From NCBI GenBank assembly GCA_014860005.1, contig JACZKP010000026.1, positions 57,633 to 121,632 on the forward strand: a DNA stretch of 64,000 nucleotides. The letters are read 5' to 3'. This document shows, piece by piece, positions 18,588 through 27,571 of this stretch (within the stretch, counting starts at the first letter, position 1; every line of letters begins with the position of its first letter). The notes under the pieces are model-generated. The model was not told the DNA's origin. It ran no database searches and saw only the letters and a program-made list of their open reading frames with translations. A program made the position numbers and the translations under genes. Source of the stretch: Verrucomicrobiota bacterium. Its GTDB lineage: Bacteria; Verrucomicrobiota; Verrucomicrobiae; Limisphaerales; UBA11358.

Positions 18588-21500
18588 GTGACCCCGCGAA
18601 GAAAGCCGTGCTGGCGCGCCGCGCAATGCCTGGCGCTGGGCGTCTGGTTCTGCCTGTGCTCAGCCGGTGAGAAAGCGGACGCGGCGGCGGGCGACTCCCG
18701 ATACTTCTTCGACACCTGGCCCGCGGCGGACGGAATGGAAATCAATTCCGTCACCACTCTGCTGCAAACCCGCGACGGCTACCTCTGGTTGGGCACTTAC
18801 AACGGGCTGATGCGCTTCGACGGCATCCGCTTCACCGTGTTCAGTTCCGCCAACACCCCCGAACTGCCCAACGGCCGCATTACCGCGCTTTACGAGGATG
18901 ACGCCGGCAGCCTCTGGATCGGGCATGAAACCGGCGAGTTGACCCGGCGTCAGCACGGCCGGTTCGCATCCGTGCTCCCCACGTTTGACTGGGCGGGCGG
19001 TCCGGTGGAGGCCATCAATGCCGACGAGCATGGCGATTTATGGCTTGGCAGCAGTCGGGGCGGAGTATTCCGGTTGCGGGACGGTCACGAAAGTCTCCGG
19101 CACCTGCCGGACAAAGGCTGGCCCATTCGCATGAACCGGGACGCCGCCGGCCGGCTCTGGGTCGTCTCCAACGGCACCACGGGGCGCATCGTGCAGGGGG
19201 TTTTTCAGACGCTGACCCTGGATGAAACCACTCACTACACGAACAACTACGAGCGCGTGTTGCCCGCAAGGAACTCCGGGTGGTGGGTGCTTCGCAACGG
19301 CCAGATCGGGAAATGGGCGGAGGGCCGCTGGCAATGGCCGCTACAACCCGTGCCATGGAAACAGGATTTCGCCACCTCGCTGCTGGAAACGCCGGACGGC
19401 GCGTTGCTCGTGGGCACCACGCGCAACGGACTCTATCGCCTCGCACCCGACCAACCCCTGGTGCGTTTCACCCGGGCCGAGGGGCTTTCCTCCGACCGGG
19501 TCCGCGCCTGTATCAAGACCGCGAGGGCAACCTCTGGTTGGGCACGGGCAAGGGCCTGAACGCCATGCGCGCCAAGAAAGTCATGATGTTGAATCCCCCC
19601 GATCAATGGGGCGGGCACACGGTCTTGTCTTTCTCGCTGCGACCGGATGGTTCGGCCTGGGTCGGCACGCAGGGCGCGGGATTGTATCGCTACGATCCGC
19701 ATTCGGCAGCGGCGCCGTGGACTCACTTCACCGAAGCCCACGGGTTGCGCAGCACGTTCATCTGGTCGGTGTTGGAAACCCGGCGGGGCGATTTACTGGC
19801 CGGAAGCTGGGGCGAGCGCGTCGCCATCCTGCACCACGACCGTTTCAAAGCACCCCGCGAATTCAGCGAGCTTCCCAGCGCGGTGCTGGCCATATACGAA
19901 AGCGCGGCGGACGAACTCTGGTTTGGCACGCAGTCGGGCTTGTGGCGCCAGGCCCGGGGCCGATTGGAGCGCATCGCGGGCCGCGCGGAGTTGGGCGTAC
20001 CGGACGTGCGCGCGATCACGGAAACGCCGGACGGCGCGTTGTGGTTTGGCATGTCCGGCGGCGGACTGGCTTCGTGGAAAAATGGAACGCTCAAATCGTT
20101 TCGCAAGGCCGACGGGCTGGGCAGCGATTTCGTTTACTGTCTCCACGCCGACCCGGACGGCACCCTCTGGATTGGCACCGCGGACCATGGCTTGAGCCGG
20201 CTGAAACAAGGTCGCTTCGCCCGGATCAGTCTGGCGGAAGGATTGCCCAACGCCACCATCACGCAGATCGTGGACGACCGCGCCGGACACCTGTGGTTGG
20301 GATCGCATCGGGGTATTCTACGGGTGAGTCGCACGGACTTGAACCGCTGCGCGGATGGCGAAAGCCGCACCGTGAACTGTCTGAGTTACGGCCGGGCGGA
20401 GGGCCTGGCTTCGCAAACCTGTTCCGGCGGCTTTCAGCCCGGAGCGCGCATGGCCACCGACGGGAAGCTATGGTTTCCCACCGCCAAGGGCATTGCGATC
20501 ATTGATCCGGCCGACGTGACCACCAACGCCGTGGTTCCGCCGGTGGTCATTGAGGAATTCATGGTGGATGGCCGCCCCATGCCGGCCTTGAGCGCGGTCA
20601 CCAGCGCAGAAAACACAGCGACCTGGCTTACTGTGCCGGCGGGCAAACAGCGATTTGAATTCCATTACACCGGTTTGAGTTTCGTCGCCCCCGACCGGGT
20701 GCGCTTCAAGTACCGGTTGGAGGGACTGGAAGAGGAATGGATCGAAGCCGGATCGCGCCGGATTGTGAATTACACGCATCTGGCCCCCGGCACGTATGCG
20801 TTTCGCGTGCAGGCCTGCAACAACGACGCGGTGTGGAATGAAACCGGCGCGGCGCTGGGTTTTGTGGTGCTCCCCTATTTCTGGCAGACTTGGTGGTTTC
20901 AAGTTGCCGCCGTGGTGGCGGGCGCCAGTGCGGTTGGCGGTGGGGTCTTGTCGGTGGTGCGAAGGCGCGTGCGACGCAAATTGGAACAACTGGAACAGCA
21001 ACGGGCCGTGGAACGCGAGCGAGCTCGCATCGCACGCGACATTCACGACGACCTGGGCTCGAGTCTCACCCGCATCACCATGTTGAGCCAGACGATGCGC
21101 CAGGAGTTTGCGGGCGATTCTCCCGGAGCGCTGGCAGCGGCGCAGGTGAACACCACCAGCCGCGAACTCACTCGTGCGATGGATGAAATCGTATGGGCGG
21201 TCAACCCGAAACATGACACGCTGGACAGCCTGGCGACGTACCTGGGAGGTTTCGCGCAGGACTTCGTGGAAGCGGCAGGAATTCGCTGCCGTTTGGATGT
21301 GCCCCTGCAACTGCCGCCCTGGGTGCTCCCGGCAGAATTGCGGCACAATGTGTTTCTCGCGCTGAAGGAGGCGCTGCATAACGTGGTCAAACATGCCGGC
21401 GCAACCGAGGTCGAGATCAGTCTGGAGTTGGCCCCTGCAGGATTCCGCCTGACCGTGAGCGACAACGGGCGCGGATTCGATCCGCGCCGGCCCCGGCAAA

Positions 21501-21667
21501 ATTCCACGGAACCAAATGAGGCCGTCCGATGGACCGGCGGCAACGGCCTGCCGAATATGAAAAGACGTTTGGAAGAAATCGGCGGCCGTTGTGAATGGGA
21601 AACGGCACCCGGCCACGGAACGAAGGTGCGCTTGGCCGTCCCGGTCAAAACCCGCCGCGAGCCGTAG
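18588..21667 (+). pseudogene. Two-component sensor histidine kinase (Reg_prop/Y_Y_Y/HisKA_3), frameshifted
   Basis: Two overlapping frames together encode one kinase of about 1026 residues. Frame one (GTG at 18588) gives a signal peptide and beta-propeller repeats (DGYLWLGTYNGL, AGSLWIGHETGE), but runs off after GLSSDRVRA near 19507. The propeller then continues in the next frame as LYQDREGNLWLGTGKGL to the TGA ending at 21667. One missing base at about 19506-19508 explains it. Downstream are a Y_Y_Y domain (RFKYRLEGLEEEW), a membrane helix, the HisKA_3 H-box ARDIHDDLGSSLTRI, an N-box ALKEALHNVVKH, and G-boxes SDNGRGFDP and GNGLPNMKRRL. All kinase motifs are intact, so this is a recent mutation or a sequence error. 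The intact relative at 30187 has the same layout. The regulator gene starts 81 bp downstream. Confidence 0.85.
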
Positions 21668-21748
21668 TTTTGCAACCCTCAATGACGAAGCGTTGCCGCT
21701 CGTCATTAAAACAGCCGACAATCCCACCGGTGAGATTTGAACTACGGT

Positions 21749-22423
21749 ATGAAGATGACACTCGCGGTGGCGATTGTGGAAGACGACCAGGAGACTCGAA
21801 AAATCCTCGCCGGTTGGATCAAGGAGTCGCCGGGCTTCCGGCTCGTGGGCGACTGGGGTGACGCCGAAAGCGCCTTCGGCCCGCTGTCGCAGCACCAACC
21901 CGATGTGGTGATGATGGACATCAACCTGCCCGGCTTGAGCGGCTGCGAAGCAGTGAAAAAGCTGAAGCCGATGCTGCCCGCCGCGCAATACGTGATGCTC
22001 ACCGTCTATGAAGATACCGATCACATCTTCGACGCATTGGCCGCGGGCGCGACCGGCTACCTGCTCAAACAAACGCCCAAGGAAGAATTGCTGCGGGCGC
22101 TGACCGAGGTGCATCGCGGCGGCTCGCCCATGAACAGCCGCATCGCACGCAAGATTGTGCAATCGTTTCGGCAAAACTCGTCATCCGGATCCGACGCCTT
22201 CGATCTTTCACCCCGCGAGCAGGAAGTGCTGGTGCTGCTGGCGCGCGGTTACCTTTACAAGGAAATCTCGGCTCAGTTGGGCGTCACCATCCCGACGATC
22301 AATACCTACGTCCGCCGCGTGTACGAAAAGCTCCACGTTCGTTCGCGGGCGCAGGCCGTCGCGAAGTACGCCAACCTCAATCAGGAGGAGCGCTCATCAT
22401 CTCGGCCCCGTCGTGAAACGTGA
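21749..22423 (+). CDS. NarL/FixJ-type response regulator
   Basis: A 224-residue regulator. The receiver domain starts AVAIVEDDQETRKILAGW; the phosphoacceptor Asp lies in VVMMDINLPGLSG, with the conserved Thr in MLTVYED and Lys in GYLLKQTP. The C-terminal LuxR-type HTH runs from LSPREQEVLVLLARGYLYKE to YVRRVYEKLHVRSRAQAVAKY. It directly follows the sensor kinase and is its probable partner. Starts at TTG 21737, ATG 21749 and ATG 21755 are all possible; I chose the first ATG. It strongly resembles the convergent regulator at 22620-23282, suggesting a duplication. Confidence 0.92.
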   Translation: MKMTLAVAIVEDDQETRKILAGWIKESPGFRLVGDWGDAESAFGPLSQHQPDVVMMDINLPGLSGCEAVKKLKPMLPAAQYVMLTVYEDTDHIFDALAAGATGYLLKQTPKEELLRALTEVHRGGSPMNSRIARKIVQSFRQNSSSGSDAFDLSPREQEVLVLLARGYLYKEISAQLGVTIPTINTYVRRVYEKLHVRSRAQAVAKYANLNQEERSSSRPRRET

Positions 22424-22619
22424 GCCTGAAATTTTGGAACGCGATGATTGGCCAACCGATCGGCCCTCGACCAATAACGGCGAAATGAACCCCACCACCA
22501 TGCGAACCGACTTGCTGCTTTGGGAAATTGATCCAAGCCGTCACTCCGGGAATGAGGTTGGCCGCTCACGTCGGCGCTTCGGATTGCCCCGCGGATGGGA
22601 TGAACTCAGGCGGTGTCGG

Positions 22620-23282
22620 TCAACCATGCCCGGGCTTCCCCTGCGGTTCGTCTGCCGTCAAGTGGGCATACTTGGCGACGGCTTGACTGCGCGAGCAAAC
22701 GTGCAGCTTTTCGTACATCCGCCGCACGTAAGTTTTGACACTCGGCATGCTGAGGCCCAGCCGCCCGGCCACGTCCTTGAAAACGTAACCCCGCGCCAAC
22801 AGTTCCAAAACTTCCATTTCGCGCGTCGAGAGCTTCACGCCCTCCGGCACACTGGCTCGTTTGGAAACAAACGCTTGAATCACCTTGCGCGCGATGCTGC
22901 TGCTCATCGGTGAACCCCCACCATGCACATCGGCAATCGCCGTGAGCAGTTCCTCCATCGGCGTCTGCTTGAGCAGATACCCGCTGGCCCCCGCCGCCAG
23001 CGCCTCGTAAATGTGATCGGCGTCCTGGTACACCGTCACCATCACGAACTGGGTCATCGGCAGCCTGGGTTTTAGTTTTCTCACCACCTCGATGCCGCAG
23101 CCTGCCTGCAAATTGATATCCACCAGCGCCACGTTCGGATTCGTTTTCGGCAAGTGCTCCATCGCGCTGCGGACGTCTCCCCATTCCCCAGCCAGTTGAA
23201 AACCCTCCGCGCCCTTGATCCAGCCCGCGAGGATTTTCCGCGTGGGCAGGTCGTCTTCAACGATGCATACGGAGATGGCCAT
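22620..23282 (-). CDS. NarL/FixJ-type response regulator (paralogue of its neighbour)
   Basis: A 220-residue regulator. The receiver starts SVCIVEDDLPTRKILAGW. The acceptor Asp is in VALVDINLQAGCG, where the usual LPG loop is replaced by LQAGCG. Thr (VTVYQD) and Lys (GYLLKQTP) are present. The LuxR HTH runs from LSTREMEVLELLARGYVFKD to YVRRMYEKLHVCSRSQAVAKY. The start at ATG 23282 begins the receiver domain; the longer ORF adds unlikely residues. It lies tail to tail with the regulator at 21749, 196 bp apart, and divergent from the DUF1080 gene. No adjacent kinase is specific to it, so it may share the upstream kinase or be an orphan. Confidence 0.92.
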   Translation of the reverse strand: MAISVCIVEDDLPTRKILAGWIKGAEGFQLAGEWGDVRSAMEHLPKTNPNVALVDINLQAGCGIEVVRKLKPRLPMTQFVMVTVYQDADHIYEALAAGASGYLLKQTPMEELLTAIADVHGGGSPMSSSIARKVIQAFVSKRASVPEGVKLSTREMEVLELLARGYVFKDVAGRLGLSMPSVKTYVRRMYEKLHVCSRSQAVAKYAHLTADEPQGKPGHG

Positions 23283-23439
23283 GGGCAGATTGATAAAACA
23301 ATTTTGCGAAAAATGCGTGTCGGCTGTTCTGATGACAGATTTCAAGATGCCATGCAACCGCAGTCAAGTGTCGGCGCCCGGCTGGTTGATGCGCAGATTG
23401 CGCTTAACAAGCGGTCGCAATGCGGGTAAGGTTTGTGCC

Positions 23440-24228
23440 ATGAAAATGATCGCTGTCTCCGCGCTCGCAAGTTTCTTCATGATCTCCACCACCCTGGCTC
23501 AGGAAATCAACCCCACTGCTCCGCCCGAACCGGCCGGCATGAAATTGCTTTCCAATGGGAAAGACCTCACGGGTTGGGAGGGCGACATGCGGCTTTGGTC
23601 CGTGAAGGATGGCGCCATTCGCGGCGAAACGACCAAAGAGAATCCCACTTACGGCAACACCTTCCTCCTTTACGTTGGCGACCAGGGCAAGCCAGTTGTC
23701 TTCAAGGATTTTGAGTTGCGCCTTTCATTCCGGATCGAAAGCGGCAATGCCGGCGTGCAGTACCGCTCCAGCCTCAAGCCGTTCAAGCCCGACGATAGGA
23801 ACAAGTGGGTCGTTGCGGGTTACCAGGCCGAGGTGGAAAACACCCCGGGCAAAGTAGGTTTCCTCTACCACGAATCGGGCCGCGCCTGGCTCGTCAGCGT
23901 CGGCGACAAGGTCGAGATCGGCGAAGATGGCAAACCGCAGGTGGTAGGCAAACTCGGCGACAAGGACGCCATTGGCAAAACCTACAAGAAGTCCGACTGG
24001 AACGATTACGTCATCCGCTGCGAAGGCAACAAAGTGCAACACTGGCTGAACGGCATCCAGACCATCGAACTTGTGGACAACGACATCGAGCCCGCCCTGA
24101 ACAAAGACGGCAAGCCCAATCCCTACATGGCTCGCTGCATGGAGGGAATTCTGGCGCTGCAGATTCATTCCGGCCCGCCCATGTGGGTTGAGTACAAAAA
24201 CATCCGGATCAAGGAACTGAACAAGTAG
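23440..24228 (+). CDS. Secreted DUF1080 protein (3-keto-disaccharide hydrolase family)
   Basis: A 262-residue protein with a signal peptide (MKMIAVSALASFFMISTTLA). The DUF1080 hallmarks are MKLLSNGKDLTGWEG near the start, FELRLSFRIESGNAGVQYRS in the middle, then SDWNDYVIRCEGNKVQHWLNG and the C-terminal GILALQIHSGPPMWVEYKNI. The family has a concanavalin-like lectin fold and is very abundant in Verrucomicrobia and Planctomycetes; some members act on 3-keto-glycosides. The substrate here is unknown. The start at 23440 is set by the signal peptide; the frame runs upstream to 23215. It diverges from a response regulator, which may control it. Confidence 0.92.
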   Translation: MKMIAVSALASFFMISTTLAQEINPTAPPEPAGMKLLSNGKDLTGWEGDMRLWSVKDGAIRGETTKENPTYGNTFLLYVGDQGKPVVFKDFELRLSFRIESGNAGVQYRSSLKPFKPDDRNKWVVAGYQAEVENTPGKVGFLYHESGRAWLVSVGDKVEIGEDGKPQVVGKLGDKDAIGKTYKKSDWNDYVIRCEGNKVQHWLNGIQTIELVDNDIEPALNKDGKPNPYMARCMEGILALQIHSGPPMWVEYKNIRIKELNK

Positions 24229-24283
24229 GGTCTGAGGCGATTCAACGTCGCTCCCCGAGCAGTGGAAAACTGAATGGGTTAGC

Positions 24284-24544
24284 GTGAAACGTGTACGTTT
24301 TCGCCACTTACCTCCTTCCGGGAACATCGAGCGAGAGGAGGATCTTCTCACATTCATTCGCTGCGAAGCATACCTTGCGAGTTTTGTGAACTCGGACTCA
24401 CGTCTGCCAAACCTCGAAGAACTGAACCGAATCTTCGCTACCGGGAATGGTGATGACGGCCATTTTGTAATGAGATGGCAACCTTTCACAATAACCGCTC
24501 TGGAATATGCCGCATTGATGAAGGCGCTGAGAACATCGAGATAG
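24284..24544 (+). CDS. Small hypothetical protein
   Basis: An 86-residue ORF starting at GTG 24284, 55 bp after the DUF1080 gene. The sequence is mixed and protein-like (EEDLLTFIRCEAYLASFV, then NLEELNRIFATG and ITALEYAALMKALR), with helix-forming residues and no signal or membrane segment. Base composition is lower in GC than the neighbours. I do not recognise it. It could be cytosolic and recently acquired, or a chance ORF. Confidence 0.45.
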   Translation: MKRVRFRHLPPSGNIEREEDLLTFIRCEAYLASFVNSDSRLPNLEELNRIFATGNGDDGHFVMRWQPFTITALEYAALMKALRTSR

Positions 24545-24655
24545 TTTTCTTTGCGGAAAGGTTCTCGTTAGAACACTTCTGAACGGTTAAGCAAGAGGCG
24601 GCAACCAAGGAGGAAAACTTGAGTTGCCTGCGTTCCGTCCCTAGATTGCCCGCGA

Positions 24656-25636
24656 ATGAACACAGCTTTGAACGAACAGGTGCAGGCCACCGCCACGTGG
24701 ATTCGGACTCTGCGGGAAGAAATCGGGAAAGTCATCGTCGGCCAGGAGCAACTGGTGGACCGCCTCCTGGTGGGCTTGCTCGCCAACGGCCACGTCCTGC
24801 TCGAAGGCGTGCCGGGTCTGGCCAAGACCATGTCCGCGCGCACGCTGGCTGCGGCAATTCAAGCGACGTTTCATCGCATCCAATTCACGCCGGACTTGTT
24901 GCCCGCCGACATCGTGGGCACGCTGATTTACAATCCGCAGGACGGGAAATATCATGCCACGCGCGGGCCGGTGTTCGCCAACTTCGTCCTGGCCGACGAA
25001 ATCAATCGCGCGCCGGCCAAGGTGCAATCCGCCTTGCTCGAAGCGATGCAGGAACGCCAGGTCACCCTCGGCGGCGAAACGATGCCGCTGCCCTCGCCGT
25101 TTCTGGTGCTGGCCACGGAGAATCCGATTGATCAGGAAGGCACGTATCCATTGCCGGAGGCCCAGGTGGACCGGTTCATGTTCAAGGTGCTGCTGGATTA
25201 TCCGGCGTTCGATGAGGAACGAAAGATACTGGACCGCATGGCGTTCACGGCGCCGGCCATTCCGGTGAAGCCGGTGATTGCGCTCGAGGAAATCCAGCAT
25301 ACGCGCAAGCTGGTGGACCAGATTCACGTGGATGAGAAGGTGCGCGATTACATCGTGCATGTGGTGTTCGCCACGCGCCAACCGGAGAAATACAAGCTGG
25401 ACGTAAAGCATTTCATCCAGTTCGGCGCCTCACCGCGCGCGACGATCTATCTTACGCTGGCCGCCAAAGCTTGGGCGTTGTTGCAGGGCCGCGCTTACGT
25501 CACGCCCGAGGACGTGAAAAGCATCGGCCCGGACGTGTTGCGCCATCGCCTCATCCTCACCTACGAAGCCGAAGCGCAGGCGGTGACGACGGATGCGATC
25601 ATCAAGAAGGTGTTCAATGCGGTGCCGGTGCCGTGA
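24656..25636 (+). CDS. MoxR-family AAA+ ATPase
   Basis: A 326-residue protein of typical MoxR length. The motifs are IGKVIVGQEQLVDRLLVGLL, Walker A-like LLEGVPGLAKTM, the family segment RIQFTPDLLPADIVGT, Walker B VLADEINRAPAKVQSALLEA, sensor 1 VLATENPIDQEGTYPLPEAQ, and the C-terminal lid (FGASPRATIYLTLAAKAWA). MoxR ATPases act as chaperones that insert metals or assemble complexes, and are usually encoded next to DUF58 and VWA-domain genes. None is present here, so this one is isolated. A perfect AAGGAGG (24607-24613) lies 42 bp before the ATG, too far to be its ribosome site. Confidence 0.93.
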   Translation: MNTALNEQVQATATWIRTLREEIGKVIVGQEQLVDRLLVGLLANGHVLLEGVPGLAKTMSARTLAAAIQATFHRIQFTPDLLPADIVGTLIYNPQDGKYHATRGPVFANFVLADEINRAPAKVQSALLEAMQERQVTLGGETMPLPSPFLVLATENPIDQEGTYPLPEAQVDRFMFKVLLDYPAFDEERKILDRMAFTAPAIPVKPVIALEEIQHTRKLVDQIHVDEKVRDYIVHVVFATRQPEKYKLDVKHFIQFGASPRATIYLTLAAKAWALLQGRAYVTPEDVKSIGPDVLRHRLILTYEAEAQAVTTDAIIKKVFNAVPVP

Positions 25637-25695
25637 GGAAGTGCCGATGGCTAAAATGGCACTTGTTTGTCTCTAACTGTTCGCCATTCGACACC

Positions 25696-26139
25696 ATGTT
25701 CCGCCATCTCCCGCTGTTCATCGCCGTCGTTGGCTTAACGAGTGGCTGTTTGAGCACATCATCGCGTCAGCCGCCGGACATTCGGGCATTCCTTCTGGCC
25801 TCAGCCAGGAACGGCGACCCTGGTTTTCCAGATGGCCGAAACGAGGTGCTCACGCATTTTTCATGTAGGTCAGCTTGTGCCTGCGAGCAGTGAGGTCATT
25901 TACGTGGCAGACTGCCGTTCCGTGATTACCGGTATGCGAGTGCCGCACGGCCAGAACTACATTGCATTTTTCGACAGTCAGTTCCGTTACCTTGGGAAGA
26001 TTGGTACGTGACGAGTCGTCCGCTTTGGTGCGACGGCAGCAGGCTGTATTTGTACGGTGACCTCGATAGCCTTGCCACTGGCTTTTCTACTGCCGGCGAA
26101 GTTTTTGATTTCGCCGCCGCTTCCTTTCCGGCATTGTAG
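25696..26139 (+). pseudogene. Lipoprotein gene with two frameshifts
   Basis: The ATG at 25696 begins a lipoprotein signal (LPLFIAVVGLTSGC), then the frame hits TGA at 25891. Coding-like sequence continues in the +1 frame from about 25850 (HVGQLVPASSEVIYVADC, then FFDSQFRYLGKIG). At about 26003 it returns to the original frame (YVTSRPLWCDGSRLYLYGDL) and ends at TAG 26137. One inserted and one missing base would restore a protein of about 147 residues. The family is not recognised. It ends 9 bp before nusB. It may be a decaying gene or carry two sequence errors. Confidence 0.5.
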
Positions 26140-26148
26140 CGGTGAATT

Positions 26149-26649
26149 ATGGGCAAACGACGCGAGGCCCGCGAACGCGCGGTGCAATTCCTGTTTCAGA
26201 ACGATCTTAATCCGCCGGCGGATCTGGATGGCGCGCTCAATGAATTCTGGGACAGCCAGAGCGCCGCCGCCATCGCCGAGGACAAAGGCCCGGCCAACTG
26301 GGGACAACCCGTCGAATTGCCGCCGCTCACCACCGCCGAAGCCGAATTGCGCCTGTTCGCCGAACCGTTGATCCGCGGCGCCGTCCAGCATCGTGACGAA
26401 ATTGACGAGCACATCACCCGGCACGTCAAGAACTGGGAAATCCATCGGATCGCCGCCGTGGACCGCAATATTCTGCGGCTGGCCATTTACGAAATGTTAT
26501 ACCGCGAGGACATCCCGCCCGTGGTCAGCATCAACGAAGCCGTGGACATCGCCAAAAAATTCTCCACGCAGGACAGCGGCAAATTTGTGAATGGCATCCT
26601 GGACAAGGTTAAGGGCGAACTCATGCGCCCGGCGAGAATCGTGAAATGA
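26149..26649 (+). CDS. nusB: Transcription antitermination factor NusB
   Basis: A 166-residue protein starting GKRREARERAVQFLFQND, the RNA-binding N-terminal helix of NusB. The conserved C-terminal half reads ENWxIxRIAAVDRNILRLAIYEMLY-like (here NWEIHRIAAVDRNILRLAIY), then PPVVSINEAVDIAKKF and GKFVNGILDKV. NusB binds boxA RNA with S10 (NusE) during rRNA transcription. The middle (residues 20-65) is longer than in E. coli (139 residues), a variation common in other phyla. It is followed on the same strand by the PHP phosphoesterase and ftsY. Confidence 0.95.
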   Translation: MGKRREARERAVQFLFQNDLNPPADLDGALNEFWDSQSAAAIAEDKGPANWGQPVELPPLTTAEAELRLFAEPLIRGAVQHRDEIDEHITRHVKNWEIHRIAAVDRNILRLAIYEMLYREDIPPVVSINEAVDIAKKFSTQDSGKFVNGILDKVKGELMRPARIVK

Positions 26650-26687
26650 ACTGCTGCACTCCGCACTCTGGCTTTCGCTTTTAAACC

Positions 26688-27515
26688 ATGTTCGCCGATC
26701 TCCATCTCCACACGCATTTCTCTGACGGCACGTATTCCCCGGAGGAAGTGGTGGCCAACGGCGTGCGCTTCGGCTTCGCGGCGCTGGCGCTGACCGATCA
26801 CGATACGGTGGAAGGTTGCGCCCGCATGGCGACGGCGTGCCAGGCGGCGGAAATCGAGTTCATTCCCGGTGCGGAATTGACCGCCGAGCAAAAGGGCGCC
26901 GAACTCCATATTCTGGGCTACTACCTCGACACGGGGAATACCACGCTCCTCGCCGAAATCTCCAAGTTCCAGACCGTGCGCCAGAATCGCATCCGCGAAA
27001 TGGTGGCGCGATTGAACCAGTTGCGGATTCCGCTGGCGGCGGACGCCGTCTTTGCGCTCGCCAACTGCCGCTCCCCGGGTCGGCCCCACGTGGCCCGCGC
27101 CATGGTGAATGCCGGATTGTGCGGCTCACTGGACGAGGCCTTCGAGCGCTACCTGAAGAAGAACCGTCCCGCGTGGGTGCCCAAGATGAAGATGTCTGCG
27201 TGCGAGGGCATTGAATTGATTCACCAGGCCGGTGGCCTGGCCGTGCTCGCGCATCCCGGCTTGAATCGTTCCGACGACGTCATTCCCGACCTCGTGGAAG
27301 CGGGCATGGATGGCATCGAGTGTTTTCACAGCAAACACTCCACGCACGCCGCGGAGCGTTATCTGGAGATTGCGGACAAATACCGACTGCTCGTCACCGG
27401 CGGTTCGGATTGCCACGGCATGAGCAAGGGCAAACCCCTCATCGGTACCGTCAAACTGCCCTACACGCACGTCGAGAAACTCAAAGCAGCCAGAGATTCC
27501 GTGGCGCGGAGGTAG
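26688..27515 (+). CDS. PHP-domain phosphoesterase (YciV/RNase AM-like)
   Basis: A 275-residue protein. PHP metal-binding motifs are DLHLHTHFSDGTYSPEE at the N-terminus, LALTDHDTVEG, IPGAELTAE, the internal RPHVARAMV segment, LAVLAHPG and the C-terminal GGSDCHG. This set matches the trinuclear metal site of the 3',5'-nucleotide bisphosphate phosphatase / 5'-3' exoribonuclease RNase AM group. It probably acts in the cytosol on short RNA ends or on pAp-type nucleotides. It sits 38 bp after nusB and before ftsY. Confidence 0.9.
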   Translation: MFADLHLHTHFSDGTYSPEEVVANGVRFGFAALALTDHDTVEGCARMATACQAAEIEFIPGAELTAEQKGAELHILGYYLDTGNTTLLAEISKFQTVRQNRIREMVARLNQLRIPLAADAVFALANCRSPGRPHVARAMVNAGLCGSLDEAFERYLKKNRPAWVPKMKMSACEGIELIHQAGGLAVLAHPGLNRSDDVIPDLVEAGMDGIECFHSKHSTHAAERYLEIADKYRLLVTGGSDCHGMSKGKPLIGTVKLPYTHVEKLKAARDSVARR

Positions 27516-27571
27516 CTTTGCGCGCCGCGACCAGAGGCGTCATTCCACATTCTACATTCTGCATTCCATCC

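Noticed and set aside
23395..23439. Leaderless promoter (TTAACA, 17 nt, TAAGGT) before the DUF1080 gene
   Set aside because: The -10 is only 7 bp from the ATG and is weak; too speculative to list.
24619..25131. 170-residue ORF with perfect AAGGAGG and TTG start
   Set aside because: It overlaps the MoxR gene out of frame and its residues are R, H, S and G rich, typical of a shadow.
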